The translations under genes were made by a program, and so were the position numbers. 64,000 nucleotides of DNA, taken from Aphrophora alni (taxonomy: Eukaryota; Arthropoda; Insecta; Hemiptera; Aphrophoridae). The notes beneath the pieces were generated by a model that did no database searches, had not been told where the DNA came from, and saw only the letters and a program-made list of their open reading frames with translations. How positions within the stretch are numbered: position 1 is the stretch's first letter; each line of letters begins with the position of its first letter. The stretch covers positions 96,355,668 through 96,419,667 of the forward strand of contig OY740774.1 in assembly GCA_963513935.1 (NCBI GenBank). Reading direction: 5' to 3'. Below are positions 22,420 through 35,439 of this stretch, in pieces.

Positions 22420-23519
22420 TCTTATTATGGAGTTTCAACAAGTAGTTACTGCTGTTACAGTTAAATTGAAAATTCATGTTTTTATTCTTAATTTATTTCG
22501 CAATTTCAGAGGTTTACAAAAGCCCAACGACCTTCACCTACATTCGGCAATGCCTATATTTTAAATTACTATTGGGTAATGAATACCAAAGTATGTTATT
22601 TCCTTTGAATATATACTGTACCATGATTGGAACAAAACAAACTATAATCACGAGCGAATAAAGAAGGAAATACTGGCCTTTATAACAGGATACTCGTTTG
22701 ATCTCCTTTACCGTTTTACACTCTTTCATTATATTACAGTCTTTTTATGTAAAGATTTCTTCTTTTGTAGTTCTCTTGAATATCATATTCGCAAACAAAT
22801 TACTAGATGGTATTTTTATTATAGTTAAATTTGTATAGTTAATTTATAAGTAAGAATAATTATTTTTGTAGGTTAGTTTAAAATTAAGTTGATTAAAATA
22901 CATATTGATCCCACATAAATGAATTTTTGCATACTTCAGATGAAATCTGATTTGTTTTCATTTTTGATTTAAAACTGTTGTTATATGCAGTATCTCAATA
23001 TATTGCTCAGGAACCGATTTAAAATATTCCTTTAAAAGTTACGCAGCTCATTTGGACCGATTTTAACGTTCCATACTCATGTAATACATTTAAAAATGAA
23101 CCAAAGACGTAATATATATAGTTATTGGATTTATTAGAGAAACATAATATAATTGCTATTATTAATTGCGTCCGGTATAAATAAGACATTTCGACATATC
23201 CAACGGTGTTCTAGGCTAGATATCAGTTTTTAGGCAGCGTGTGTCTAGTCCGGTGAATCCAAAATAATTGGTAGTTTGGTATTAGAAGAAGTTATGTATT
23301 ATTATTTTATATTCATTAGGGCGTCATTTGTTGTAAATATACATGATACGAACACTCTTAAATCTACTTATTTGTGTAAAATAGGATATTTTAACGAATT
23401 TCAATAAACAAATTTCTTCAACTATGTAATATAAATTATCTTTAGTTTGAAATAACTTAACAAAACTAAATATGTGAACCCAATATATTTATAATAAATT
23501 AGATTTCCTGTATTTGCAG
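22420..23519. other. AT-rich DNA, no gene seen
   Basis: Short frames at 22476-22729 on both strands are chance-sized. Nothing else recognised. Confidence 0.5.
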
Positions 23520-23541
23520 TTGGATAAGGGATCTGTGGAAG
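23520..23541 (+). CDS. Candidate microexon, in phase with 21617-21686
   Basis: The string TCCTGTATTTGCAG is a good polypyrimidine-acceptor; it is followed by 22 nt and a donor AAG|GTAAAG. Joined to the upstream candidate exon (phase 2), the codons read without a stop and would give about eight further residues including two Trp. The exon is very small and no protein family supports it. Confidence 0.2.
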
Positions 23542-23559
23542 GTAAAGCGGAATTATTTT

Positions 23560-24150
23560 TCGTATAGACGTATCTGGTTGTAGCTGCCTTTCATTAAACA
23601 TAATTTTAAAATATTGTTTTCAATTCTGCTGCACGTTACTAGACAGAATTTAGAAAACTTCCATTCTGACTGATTTGTTTTCTCTTATCTTAAAACATTC
23701 GTAAACTTAATTGTAAATAACGTGAAATTCAATTTTATATTATGTGCTGAATAAAATAATATGGAATAAATAAACATACGTAAAGAATGGGACTTAAAGT
23801 ACATATGTATGGATCACGCAGTAAAAATATTATATTTTGTTAATTATCATTTATCAAAATTTATATATTATTAATAGTTACGGGAGTGATAATGAAAAGG
23901 AGATTGTGGTGCAATTTTAAAGTACGTTCAATTATTTCCAATATATTTAGTTTGTTAAAGTGTTATCGCCCCACACGTATAAATCCAATAATATCCAAGT
24001 GCCCGTTTGGGAAAATACATTTGCGCCAATAAAAGGTAATGTTAAATGAAAGTCCACAATATCGATACAAAACAAGTTAAATTACTAAAGTACTTCTCCA
24101 GGAATTACGTGTGTATATATAAATTTCTAAATATGTTGTATATTAAATAT
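23560..24150. repeat. Dispersed repeat family X, copy 2
   Basis: Matches 28560-29110 over most of its length. The best block is 'tatcgccccacacgtataaa...gggaaaatacat' against 'tatcgcctcacacgtataaa...aggaaaatacat'. Diverged, no frame, no clear termini. Confidence 0.65.
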
Positions 24151-25263
24151 AATTTCAAATTGGAATTAAAAATAATAAACAGTTTTTTATTTAATAATAG
24201 CTATTTTGAAGAGATCTAATAACTTCTTAACGTCTTAATTAATTAATTGTTTCATTATTTAGCTGTGATATCAATAATATATATTTTTTTATTCGTATAC
24301 TGTTGTGTTTGTTTCCATTATTTTCAACTTTTCTGAAAAAAAACTTGACGTTTATTGGAAGTATTAAAGACTAATAAAAATATAAATAATCAATACAAAA
24401 TAAACTTGTTTATATATCTCGAATTCGTGGGAAACTTTAAAACTATTTTAACATATTTTTTTATGACAAATTTCATTTAAAGTAACTTGACCTAATATTG
24501 GTTTACACTTTTAAAAAATTACCTCTCAGTTGTCTCTTCTAATATAACAGTTTTAAATTTAGACTTATTAACACTTATTATATTATTATAGTTTTAATTT
24601 TATAAGAAATAGACGAGAAAAAAACATTGTTAAAAATTATCTCGCGTAGTATAGAAAATTACACCAAAGATTGATAATTTTATAAGAAATATATTAAATT
24701 ATAAAAAGTTGCGATTTATGCCTAAATGTGTAATGTATTCATTATTTCTGGTGAAGCTATAATTTAAAAAATGTACACAGTAAAAATGTATAAGAAAATG
24801 TTTTGAAGTTAATAAGAAAGAAATTACTCCTGCTATTGTTATTACAAGTTAAACTTTGGTGTATTGATATTTTACAAGTTAGACGTTATGTTTATCCGAA
24901 ATGAAACACATAATTTCTTCCTTCATGAGATATTAACAAATATGATTACGACCATGCATTTATTCGTGGTTACATTCCATTTTATAAATTGAAATTCCAT
25001 TTGTTTAGTCTTTTGTCATATATCCTCCACATTTCTGAAAATATTTGTATCATATGAAGTCACATTTTTTTTCTTTTCATTTAAAATAAAATAACTCAAA
25101 ACCTCGTAACTTTTATATTAAAACAAAGAGAAAGGAATATTTAAACAATATTTACATATCTTTGCTGACTGACTGACAGGTTAAATAACATATTATCTTA
25201 TTACATGCTGTTGTTGAAGTAAAAATATATATTCATTGTTTTGCATTATAACTACTTTAAATA
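24151..25263. other. AT-rich DNA, no gene seen
   Basis: No feature recognised. Confidence 0.5.
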
Positions 25264-25566
25264 ATTAACATACCTTATTTGAAGTCGATAGTAGTTCCTT
25301 TATTGCATTAATTGCTTATATTATATTAATTGCTACATGTTTCAATGTAACAATTTTTAACTTTTAACAAGTGCCGGTACTGCATGATGATTTGTGTTAG
25401 ACCAATGATTTTATATGTTTTTGCGATGTGTGTGTGAACAATGTGTTTATGTTATTAGCTGGCCTGATGATGCTGCCTATGGCAGCGAAACATGTAGCAA
25501 TTAATATAATATAAACAATTAATATAATAAAGGAACTGCTATCGACTTCAAATAAGGTATGTTAAT
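25264..25566 (+). mobile_element. Snapback repeat with intact hammerhead-like core
   Basis: Arms 25264-25343 and 25487-25566 (80 bp each) are reverse complements with only a few mismatches, around a 143-bp centre. The right arm begins exactly at the GAAA of a hammerhead-like motif: CTGATGA (25464-25470), an extra T, GCTGCC-TAT-GGCAGC stem II, GAAA (25487-25490), then ACATGT-A (a self-complementary stem III and a UA cleavage-type dinucleotide). The centre resembles 49.7-49.85 kb. It looks like a Penelope-type terminal repeat preserved in inverted orientation. Confidence 0.65.
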
Positions 25567-25575
25567 AATAATAAT

Positions 25576-25619
<44 letters not shown>
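25567..25619. repeat. (AAT)n/(TA)n compound microsatellite
   Basis: (AAT)n to about 25580 followed by about 38 bp of TA, starting at the end of the snapback repeat. Microsatellites often grow at element ends. Confidence 0.9.
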
Positions 25620-25622
<3 letters not shown>

Positions 25623-25862
25623 TACAAAAAACCAAAATTTTAGCCGACGCATAAAATGAGAAGAGCAAGTATTTTAACAAAAAATGTTGCATTCAAATTA
25701 GTTTTCAAAATTAATTGTACGTGCAATATTTGAGTATAAAATGCAGATTATAACTAATAGCTTCTTATATTAGTAGTCTAATTGTATCTACTGACACACA
25801 TAACATATTCTACACAATATCAAAAAACTTACTTTATTTAATAAAATCACAATCTAAACAAC

Positions 25863-26177
25863 ACTCCCATAATTACGCGATGTAAACAAAGAATAATCAA
25901 TTCTGCACGCCATCTAATAGACGAGAACCATGGATACACGGACCTACAGAATAATCGGAAAGCAACCAAATTATGTTCTAAGGGTAGATTTATGAATGCA
26001 GTCGAGGAGTATGAGATTTATAAGGCGATCAAATCAAGAGATGCAAATGGCGAACATCGACTATTGAACGACCAACTAAATTTCGGCTCAAATACCCTGT
26101 ACGATACGACGATAAGAATTCAAGATGGCCGCAGTAAGAACAGGTTCGGAGACGCGAGATACCAGATGGTCATTTGA
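25863..26177 (+). pseudogene. C-terminal fragment of a Penelope-like element polyprotein
   Basis: An open stretch of about 105 codons without a required ATG ends at 26177. It shows the hallmarks of the region after the GIY-YIG nuclease in Penelope-like elements: an 'HLIDENH' block (codons near 25911), a 'KLCSKGRFMNAVEEYEIYK' block (the usual LxILEELEIYK) and a 'LLNDQLNF...NTLYDT' block. The reverse transcriptase and nuclease are missing, as expected for a 5'-truncated copy. The rest of the frame (to VI) is open. A hammerhead-like motif lies 129 nt downstream of the stop. Confidence 0.7.
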
Positions 26178-26305
26178 CTTCCGGTTGCCAGAAGGTATAC
26201 ACCAAAACGAACTTTTAATGTGATATGTGTGTTTTGAGTGTGTTTTATAAATAATTTTAGTGATTGACGACCTCGGTCGAGTAAGTTAAATTAATATATC
26301 TGTGT

Positions 26306-26340
26306 CTGAAGATGGGATAAAAGTCCCGAAACGCGTCACG
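26306..26340 (+). ncRNA. Hammerhead-ribozyme-like motif downstream of the Penelope fragment
   Basis: CTGAAGA (26306-26312), an extra T, GGGA...TCCC stem II, GAAA (26328-26331), then a self-complementary ACGCGT followed by C (a GUC cleavage-type site). This matches the CUGANGA/GAAA core and the very short stem III reported for Penelope-element hammerheads. Stem I is weak (about three pairs). The extra T after CTGAAGA is not in the minimal consensus, so activity is uncertain. Confidence 0.5.
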
Positions 26341-26399
26341 ATTACAAAAAAGAGGACACTTAACGGAAACAAAGATATGAAACTTTATTTTAAATGAAT

Positions 26400-26540
26400 A
26401 ATCGTTGGAAACGTACACGCATAAAACCAAACATTTCCAAGTGCAATTTGTTACAATACATTCCCTTTACCACAAAGTACTAATCACTGATATTTGACAA
26501 TTTTGATACAAAATAAGTTAAATAACTGACTCCAAACATA
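26400..26540. repeat. Dispersed repeat family X, copy 3 (short)
   Basis: The block 'acacgcataaaaccaaacatttccaagtgc...gatacaaaataagttaaataact' matches copy 2 (23975-24095) and copy 4. Confidence 0.55.
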
Positions 26541-28559
26541 AATCAATGCTTCTCTAAGATGACTATTATCTAAATGAATTGCGGTAATTTCTGTTTCAAA
26601 TGAGGATAGATCGGAGAAATACATTTTCATTTGTCGTAATGAACCAAGGGAAAAAAAACCCAAGGTTTTGTTAAAGAAATGTCAATCCTCTGTTCCTCCA
26701 TTCTCATAGGTATGAATCCTCAGCAAAAATACCATTTTGATAAAAAATAAAGGGCTAATTTGAAATTAAATATTTACATCATGTTTACTTCAAATGTTGT
26801 TAGAGCATGGTTGGACATGATTTACGATATAATACCTTTTAACAACTTTAGATGCTTTTGCCTTCCAAATTCCGAAATTAATAAAAATGCCATCATAAAA
26901 TTAGTACCTCAATAAAAAGAACATATAGCTATTTAACATATTAAATTATATAATAATAACCATGTAAATGGTAAGAGCAATATTCAGTCCCATCATTCAT
27001 TTACATACAACGATGAAAACAAGAAATATGTATTTGATTGATTCCATTTAACAACATTCAACATTATTTCTACTTTTAGTTTTGTAATGTTCTTGGAAAC
27101 AATAACATTAAGTCTTTTTCGTGATAGTTATAGTGAATTTGAGACAATATAAAACCAATATTCACACTTCATTACTTTTTTTTTTTTTAATGTAATACGG
27201 CAATGATTTTCATTCTAAATATTTCATTCTGTTTCATTTCTAAGAGCTTCTAACTTTGTTTTATTTACATAACGATGGATCAATAAAGTTTCCTGAACAC
27301 AGTGAATATTTAGTACAGACTTTATTATTCATGACCCATTTTATTACATGACTTTCCAGTTAAAGTTTATATAAATATTTGCATTTATAGATCGTGAATA
27401 ATCCAATCGACAATAGGTAAAATAAAAGGAACTTTAAAAATGTATTTATGTTATCTCTTTAAATAATGGAAAATTAGAGTGTTCGAATTCAAATTATTGT
27501 CAAATATGTGCTAATAGTTCAAATATAAATAATAAATTATTTCATGTAAAATACTCAATTAATGTCTACTTACAATTAAAAGAGTAAAAGAATTACTCTA
27601 ATTGGAATAGGTAATTGTTTTGTTCTATTCTGCAATAAAGCTTAAACACAAAATTCTTTAAATCGAAATCAGGTAAGTATATTTATATATATTTTCAATA
27701 GACATACCTTTTAGTTAATCGATAAATAAAGCAATTTAATCCGTAATTTTTGAATTCTAATTATAATTCCAGGTGTTAATAAAATCAAAGTAACAATTTT
27801 AAATAAGCTATCATGAATTTTAAAATATCTTGATTATACGTCATCTCATTAAAATAACGAAATATTACTTTCCATATAAATAAAGGAACGAGGTAATTTT
27901 TACGTACAAACGTTATCCTAATGTAAATTTGAATAACTTTGTCAGGGCTTAGTTAGCCCTGTAAATTGTATTTTAGGATGACATGTATTCGTTTTATTAA
28001 AAGACTTTTCAAAAGGGCGTAATTTTAACAAGTTATTTTTAAATTTATATAGTACGAAAAACATGTATTGTAATTATTAGTGAACTATGTAACATTTTTA
28101 CATAAACCAATAATGATAGTCCTAAATATAACATGAGTTTTATTCTAGTTTTCAATAGACTAATGATAACATACTAGATTTGCGAACCAAATTGTTTTAT
28201 AATATTACATGTACTATTCCAATATTTTGTTAAACTTGTATCAAGTAAATTAATTCTTTTCGCCTATTGTAATGTCAACTTTCATGCCTCTTCATTACTT
28301 GGAATACAAGCCGAAAAATAGTTGCTTGGATCTTCTTGGCCTTGTGAACTAGTATTGGTAGATCATTATGTATTTTTCAAACGTTTGTTTCACAGGTTTT
28401 CTGAACGTTGTTATTTTGGATATCACTATTTCTTTGACGTCGGTTAAAATTATGAACTCCAATTTAAATATGTAGTGTGACTAGTCATTTTGCTCTATAA
28501 TATTCAGAAAATAATTTGACATTGTTGTAGTTTCCGCCGTGAAATCTTTGTCAAACCTA
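26541..28559. other. AT-rich DNA, no gene seen
   Basis: No feature recognised; the small antisense frame at 28481-28711 overlaps the repeat and is chance-sized. Confidence 0.5.
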
Positions 28560-29110
28560 AAGCCAATAAGAATTTTTACGTTGCGTATAGTTTTCTCGTT
28601 GGGGCTGTCATGGATTTTAAGTATATAGAGCAATGAATTTCCTGTCTGGTGAACTTTACGTAACAGAAGACGGAAGTCAGAGTAATTTATATACTGACTG
28701 GATTGGATCATATTAAAAACAGTAGTTTTGTTAGCATTTACCTCAGAACTTTCATAAATTTATAATGTGATTAAGTGCAACTTGAGTTTTATATTATATG
28801 CTTGACAAAACATTAGGTAACGAACAAACTTAAATTAATTAATTCATTTTTATTTATTTATTTTCTATTTTTACATCTATGGGTAGCGATAATGAACTTT
28901 AAATATCATGCAACCATGTACGTGAAATAATTTTCAATAAATTACGTTGCCTAATATGATATCGCCTCACACGTATAAAAGCAATAACATTCAACTGCCC
29001 TTTTAGGAAAATACATATACACCAGTATAGCTGAAATTCCACGCTATAAAAACAAAATAAGTTCAATTACTAAATTTTACTCACTGAATTATGTTTGCAT
29101 ATATTAAACC
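28560..29110. repeat. Dispersed repeat family X, copy 4
   Basis: The longest copy: its left part matches copy 1 at 18.3-18.5 kb and its right part matches copies 2 and 3. This links the four segments into one family, spaced 2.5-5 kb apart in the same orientation. Confidence 0.65.
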
Positions 29111-30810
29111 AGCAATTCGAGAATAATGAATATGAATTCTTAATGCAAATATAATTATTAATTAGGTGCATTTTGTATTTCTCTTTTTATTTTATGAAAT
29201 GGTCTAATAACGTGTTTTTACATTAGTATATTTATTTGATTTACTAATAATATCTTTTATCGTGTTGTTTTAACTGCTTTGCTTTTTGTTCTATTTCCAC
29301 CTTATAAAAAATGTATTTATATATAGGGTGAAACAATACATTAACAAAATCCCTAACCAAAACAAAATAAAATTAATAACGTAAATGAAGTTTAATTGAA
29401 ACATTAAAAAATTTGAAATGATTGTAAACAACGAATTATATTGAATATGAATTTAATGTATCTTTAACAACCACTAACGAAATATAAAATGTATGACATA
29501 CTTCATATTACTGGTTTCAAAGATTGCTCCACATTGACGCCAAAATTTTAAGTTTTAATTTGTAACCAGTTATCTCATGGACTTTATATAAAATTTAATT
29601 ACTTAATAAATTTCAGGATGATTCTGAATTCCAAACACTTCTGGGTATAACATATTGATTAAAGTTTTAAACCATCCAACTGCTTTGTGACTTATTTATG
29701 AAATATGTAACTTGTATCAAAGTGAGACTTTTTAGTAGGACTTTAAGATGTATATTGTATTTATTTAGGTTTATAAATAATTACTCATTGGTCAGTATTA
29801 GTGATTAGATTGTAATAAAATTGAAATCTTGTATTAAAAATAATCTATTTAAAGAAACTATTGAACTTGAATCTACGTATGATCAACTACACTACAAGTG
29901 CAATTTGAATCAAACTTAGTTTATCCAAATGCATGTAACTCTGAACAAGATATCCCCAATAAATTAAATTTACTCATTACCTGTAGTCGAGTTTAAAGTT
30001 CCAAGATAAATTATAGGTAGTTTAAGTAATAAAATGCAAATTTTATTTTACTCTCAGTGGTATATATGTTGCACAAATTTGTATATTGTTTTTAAATTAT
30101 TCCGTATGCTCTGAGGTTAACATATAACCATTGGGTTATCTCTCACCCGAAATCACCTATAATGCTTGTTCCCTAGCTATGAATAATGGAGCTTCTTATT
30201 TGCTTTGAAAATAGAATGAAATACAACTTTTACAACGAAAATCACAAGGATAAAATAACAAAGGACCTACTTGCTTTTGAAAGTGGAGATTCGTTTGACT
30301 TACTTTTACATGTTGCGCTCTTTCATTATAGCACCTTATCATTCAATAATTATTTCTTTCTTTTTAGTACTTTTTGAACCCGTATTGAAAATAAACTTAG
30401 TGCAAGCTATTAGTTATTTAACTCGTGTTTTTTACACTTCCAATCCTATAGCTCATTTATAAGAAACTTGTGTTTGTGTGTATATTAAAAAAGTTGTTTA
30501 CTTACACAACATTATTTTTAAGTAGGACTAGTTTAATAAAATATAGAAGAAAAAAGTTAACAAATAAAATTTTATTGTTTCAACAGCTGTGTCTTTTTCC
30601 TTGGTAAAAACACAAATTGACATTATTTTACGACATAATCCATTCAATGTATTTACAATTTTGCTTTTAGAAATTTTTAGATTTTTCAAATTATAATATG
30701 TGGTCTAAATTTACAACGTCACATTTTATTTATTTACCAATTCTAAACATATTGATCATAGTAATCGTTTATGTGCAGTTTAAGTACATGTCTATAATCT
30801 TATGGACACG
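29111..30810. other. AT-rich DNA, no gene seen
   Basis: Overlapping small frames at 30186-30462 have no recognisable motif. Confidence 0.5.
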
Positions 30811-30837
30811 AAAGTGGGTATATATATATATATACCC

Positions 30838-30842
<5 letters not shown>
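30811..30842. repeat. Perfect 32-bp palindrome
   Basis: AAAGTGGGTA, a TA core, then TACCCACTTT: fully self-complementary and able to extrude as a cruciform. It abuts the long (TA)n array. Confidence 0.9.

Positions 30843-30924
<82 letters not shown>
30843..30924. repeat. (TA)n microsatellite
   Basis: About 82 bp of TA, ending in a short GT run. Confidence 0.95.
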
Positions 30925-30930
<6 letters not shown>

Positions 30931-31018
30931 ACAAAATTTATCCGAATAAGCGGATATTTCTCGTATATTTCGTTATGTTTGAGTGATTTAATTAACACAT
31001 TTATTTGACTTTTATTAA

Positions 31019-31021
<3 letters not shown>

Positions 31022-31086
<65 letters not shown>
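31022..31086. repeat. (TA)n microsatellite
   Basis: About 65 bp of TA, 97 bp after the previous array. Confidence 0.95.
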
Positions 31087-31089
<3 letters not shown>

Positions 31090-34000
31090 TTAATTGCATT
31101 AGGTTCTGTGTAATAATACCAAAATAAAGATAATAGTAGAAATAAATACAGTGTTTTCTAATTAGTGTGTGTAAGTAATTCTTTATAATTCATTTCATTG
31201 TGGTTTTCAAGAAAATATGTCTTTATTCAAAGTGTATACAGAAAACACGTGTGAATCTTAAAATTAGCAATAAATAAGAAGCAAAATTAAAAATCAGAAG
31301 CATAAAAAAAACCTAAAGCAAAATGATATTTGTTCTCAAATGCAGAATATTATTTGTTTCCAGAATGACAAATTTAAATAGAATACACAAAAATTCACTA
31401 TATTATTAATAATATTAACAATTGGTATTCAGCATCTCGTCATATCGTCCCTCTTACAGTACGCGCATAAATTTTCTGATTGATTACGGACCTTTGTGTA
31501 TAGTTAATTAATTATTGTAACCTCGAATGTGCTTTAGTTTTAATTTGAAAAGATATCTTCGGTGTAACTTAATATAAAAGTTCTGATGAAGCATTTATTG
31601 CTCCAGAACAGGTCGTCATTTCAATAATTTAATCATTATTAAATTTTAAAATAATCTTATTGTATTCTTTTTCTCCATCTATTTACATTTACAACAGCAA
31701 AAGTTTGATATTATTAAGTCTGTGCCTTAGATCATTTTTAATTAACAACAACTAATTCATAGAATCTATAATGTAAATAGTAATGACATTGGAATTAGAT
31801 GACAATGAGTAGTCCTAAATGTTTCTCAATTTTTTCTGTCTTATATACCATTATTTTTAGCCAAATGACTACTTTAAGCAATTTGTCAGTCTATTATTAG
31901 TCTTTATATCCACCTTTTTTAAGTGCTTTAATAATTGCCCTATTTTTTAAAAAAATAGAGATTCACATTCAGGAAACAAGTTTATAAATATCAACATGTC
32001 TTTAAATAACTTTTTATGTTAGATTGTATTCTACAGATATATTGCATAATGTCTAAGAATGTGGACAAAGCAAATTCTGAGGATTGTAATGGTATTATGT
32101 AAATTTTAATGATTGAACTAATTGTAACTAAGGTAACAGATTCAAATTGTTCCGTTTGTATAAAAATTATTGCACACAAAATCTATATAAGTAAATAGAT
32201 ATAAAGATAGATTACAAATCCACACATAAAAGATGTTAGGAGATATAGTCATCAAATTATGATTTATTTAACTTATATCACTTCATATATATTAAATCAA
32301 GTACAAAAAACAAATTCTAAATAATTGTATATAAAATGTAAAGGGAGTAGGAGAATATCATGGATGAATTAAATATTCAATGTAAGAAAATATATTCCAG
32401 CTGAATGTTCTTTTGTATTTTAAAATAAAATTCAAATTCAAATAATTTTTTTATCTATTTCAACTTTTACATATAATTTTTAACTTCAATATTTGAAAGA
32501 TACTGCTGCTCTAATTAGAATTTTTTTCTTCTATTTTTTAGCGTAGAAACTAAATAAAATAAACGTTTTGTAATCTATCAAAATAATTTAATTCTATGCT
32601 AAATAATTCAACCAATTTTAAAAAATGAATTTGTAATATTTAATAATCAATATACTGACAAGAATTACTTATACTTCATTGAAAGTAATATAACCTATAT
32701 TTTTAAATTGGATAAGTAGTTTTAATAACGTAAACACACGACTCTATGTTTGATTTGTGTTCCAACGTATTTTTCAAAAACTCTATTGATTACTGATTTT
32801 TTTTATTTAATATTGAACCATATTTTGAATACATTTACAAATCCGTTTAAGGTCTTATGACTTCTAGATCTCCATAAAGAGATTCTTAAGACAGCTTAAA
32901 ATAATGTTACAAGTCGGAGGTATCTTAATCAACTAAAATTATAAATAACTTTTTTTTTCATAATTACATAAAGGAACTTACATAAATCATTAAAATAATA
33001 TTTACATTTGATTTCTTGAATTATATGGAAAACAAATTTTACAATTCTGTCCGCTAATACAGCTTTGTAAACTTTACACCAGCAAGAAGTTAATTAATGT
33101 AAAGGGTTTCGGATAATCTGTAAAATGAACAGACTGTAATTAAGTAAATTACATTTACAAACAAACTCAAAACAGACAAAGTAGTTTAAATTTGCAAATT
33201 AAAAGCAAACAAGCTATATATAGTTAGACTGGTTTACTTTGTCTTCAGTGTCAATATTAATCAAAGTGGAAAACAGAGTCTGTTACAAAGTGTACTTCAA
33301 GTGTAATGATTATTGAAACTACCTGGCTAGACAAAAGTACCCTATTTATGCCATAAATATAATTAAATATTATATAATATCAGATATAAAATTATACATT
33401 TTTTTTTGGAAATAATATTGCATTTCGAAGAGGTAGTACAGTTTCAAAATGTACCCTCCATACTAAAATTCTGTTCACAAGCAAATAGTATTAATTCACA
33501 TTAAATTTTCCTACCTAAGATGATAACTTTCTTCTCTCTTTAAAACAACTCTTTAATGGAATTTTGATGAAATATTTTTTTACTTTTATGTTGTATTTTT
33601 AAATATGTTTTTACTTTTACCTTTAAATTTCCTTACGATGTATTTTCTACAATATGTTTTGTATAAACAGCACGAACCTTGGATAAATTATTTGACATTA
33701 TTTGACTTAATCATGATTATAATTTGTAACATAATTATCATAATTCCTCTCTTTAAAGATTTAAACGCTTGCAACTTAGACTGATTTTAGTGTGATCGAT
33801 GTTTACAATATAATATTCGATCTCCAATTTATTAATCAACGTTCGATTCGTAGGGTTTTGTTGATCGATGCACTTTAGTTTAAAAAATAATATTGTAATC
33901 TGATGTATTAATTTAAGATCCTTTTGGGTTCTATCATAATATTTTCAAATATGAATAATGTTGTTGTTTTATTATTAAATAACACTCCATAATTTGGCAT

Positions 34001-34525
34001 ATTTTCTACTCGTATTTCAATTTCTAATTAAACATGTTCTTATTAAATATGTTATTTGGTGTCAAATTATTTAAACGGTCTTTTATTTTACAAAACTGTA
34101 TTATTATTTCATAAAACGAAAAAAAAAACTTTTAAATATTTAATGTTTGAACTATAAAAACGCAATGGACGATATTACATCGCTTTATTAGGAATATTTT
34201 ATTGTTTCAATATATATGAAGTAAACATTTCTAAAAAAAAAAGAAAAGAAACAGAAACAGAAAAATTCTAAGATTTTATTAACGATCACAGTATAACTAT
34301 TATATTACTAATAAAAAAAAGTAATATTCTGTAATATTTCTCCTCTATCCAATTATATTTCTTATAATCTCAACATAGATAAGCGAACCGCAGAAGCTAC
34401 ATCTTAATTTAGGAAAACATTTTATAGTATGAAGATCTAGATCTTTTCATATTATTTATGTCTTTTAATTAATTAATTCATTCAAAGTATAATATTTTGT
34501 GCAATATTTAAAATAACTTTTTTTA
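31087..34525. other. AT-rich DNA, no gene seen
   Basis: Short frames (for example 31991-32179 on the - strand) are chance-sized. No feature recognised. Confidence 0.5.
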
Positions 34526-34575
34526 ATGGCAAACAAATATCGGTCACAAAAGGGAGATTTTAGGCGCATATACAA
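34526..34575 (+). CDS. Weak candidate initial coding exon
   Basis: ATG at 34526 opens 16 codons (MANKYRSQKGDFRRIY plus two bases) ending at a strong donor ACAA|GTAAGT. The basic, hydrophilic composition and higher GC stand out from the surroundings. No promoter, acceptor or family supports it. Confidence 0.15.
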
Positions 34576-35439
34576 GTAAGTAGTATAATTTATATTACAA
34601 TTTCATGATTAAGAATATTGTGTTACTTTAATCACCTCTAAAATGAAATAAAAAATTTTATTCATAAGAATAGCTTTGAATCTATTTTAATTTGTTAAAA
34701 ATTATGAAATCGCCATCCCCAATGATTATCCATGTCTATTGTATGATCAAAATAATAGAACATAAAAAGAAAATATAGAAGGTCAAGTGTTGAGTAAAGT
34801 TTTTAATGTATTGCCTATTTATATCAGATACTTTAATTTTAACTCAATTTTAATTCCAGAGGTTTTATAAAATTCAAAGATTATACTAACCATAAAAACA
34901 ATAATTATAATATATATTTTTGTGTTCATATTTAGTGTAATCGTTACAAAAACTTGTCCTTATATAATCTTACATATTTGTTCAACGGGCAATCTATTAA
35001 ACGGGCAATAAAACCGAAATTTTAAATTAAGAAATAAATATTTTATGCAATCAGTGTAAAAAAATTAATTCCGACAACATTTCTCATTAACTGACCCTAT
35101 TGTATTAAATAAGCTATGAAAATATATTTGAACTAGTTTTCAATTTTAGGCGTATTTTTTATATATCCGTAGGCTATATTAAAATAATGCAACAATTCAA
35201 TAAATTTAGATACAATATCGCCATTTAATACTTATTTTAATGTGTAAATTATGGTGGTACAAATGTTTTCATTTGCTTTAAAACAAAAATATTGTCAACA
35301 TTTCTTTTGATATGATAATCTAAATTTATATTATTGGAAATGGTGAATAATTATCAGTTTTTCTCTTATATATTTCAAAACGTGTATTAATTGTACTTTA
35401 TGATTTGCATCCTACCAATCTCAACTTGACAGTATTATC
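34576..35439. other. AT-rich DNA, no gene seen
   Basis: No feature recognised. Confidence 0.5.

Noticed and set aside
30698..31008. Ile-Tyr frames
   Set aside because: Translation of (TA)n.
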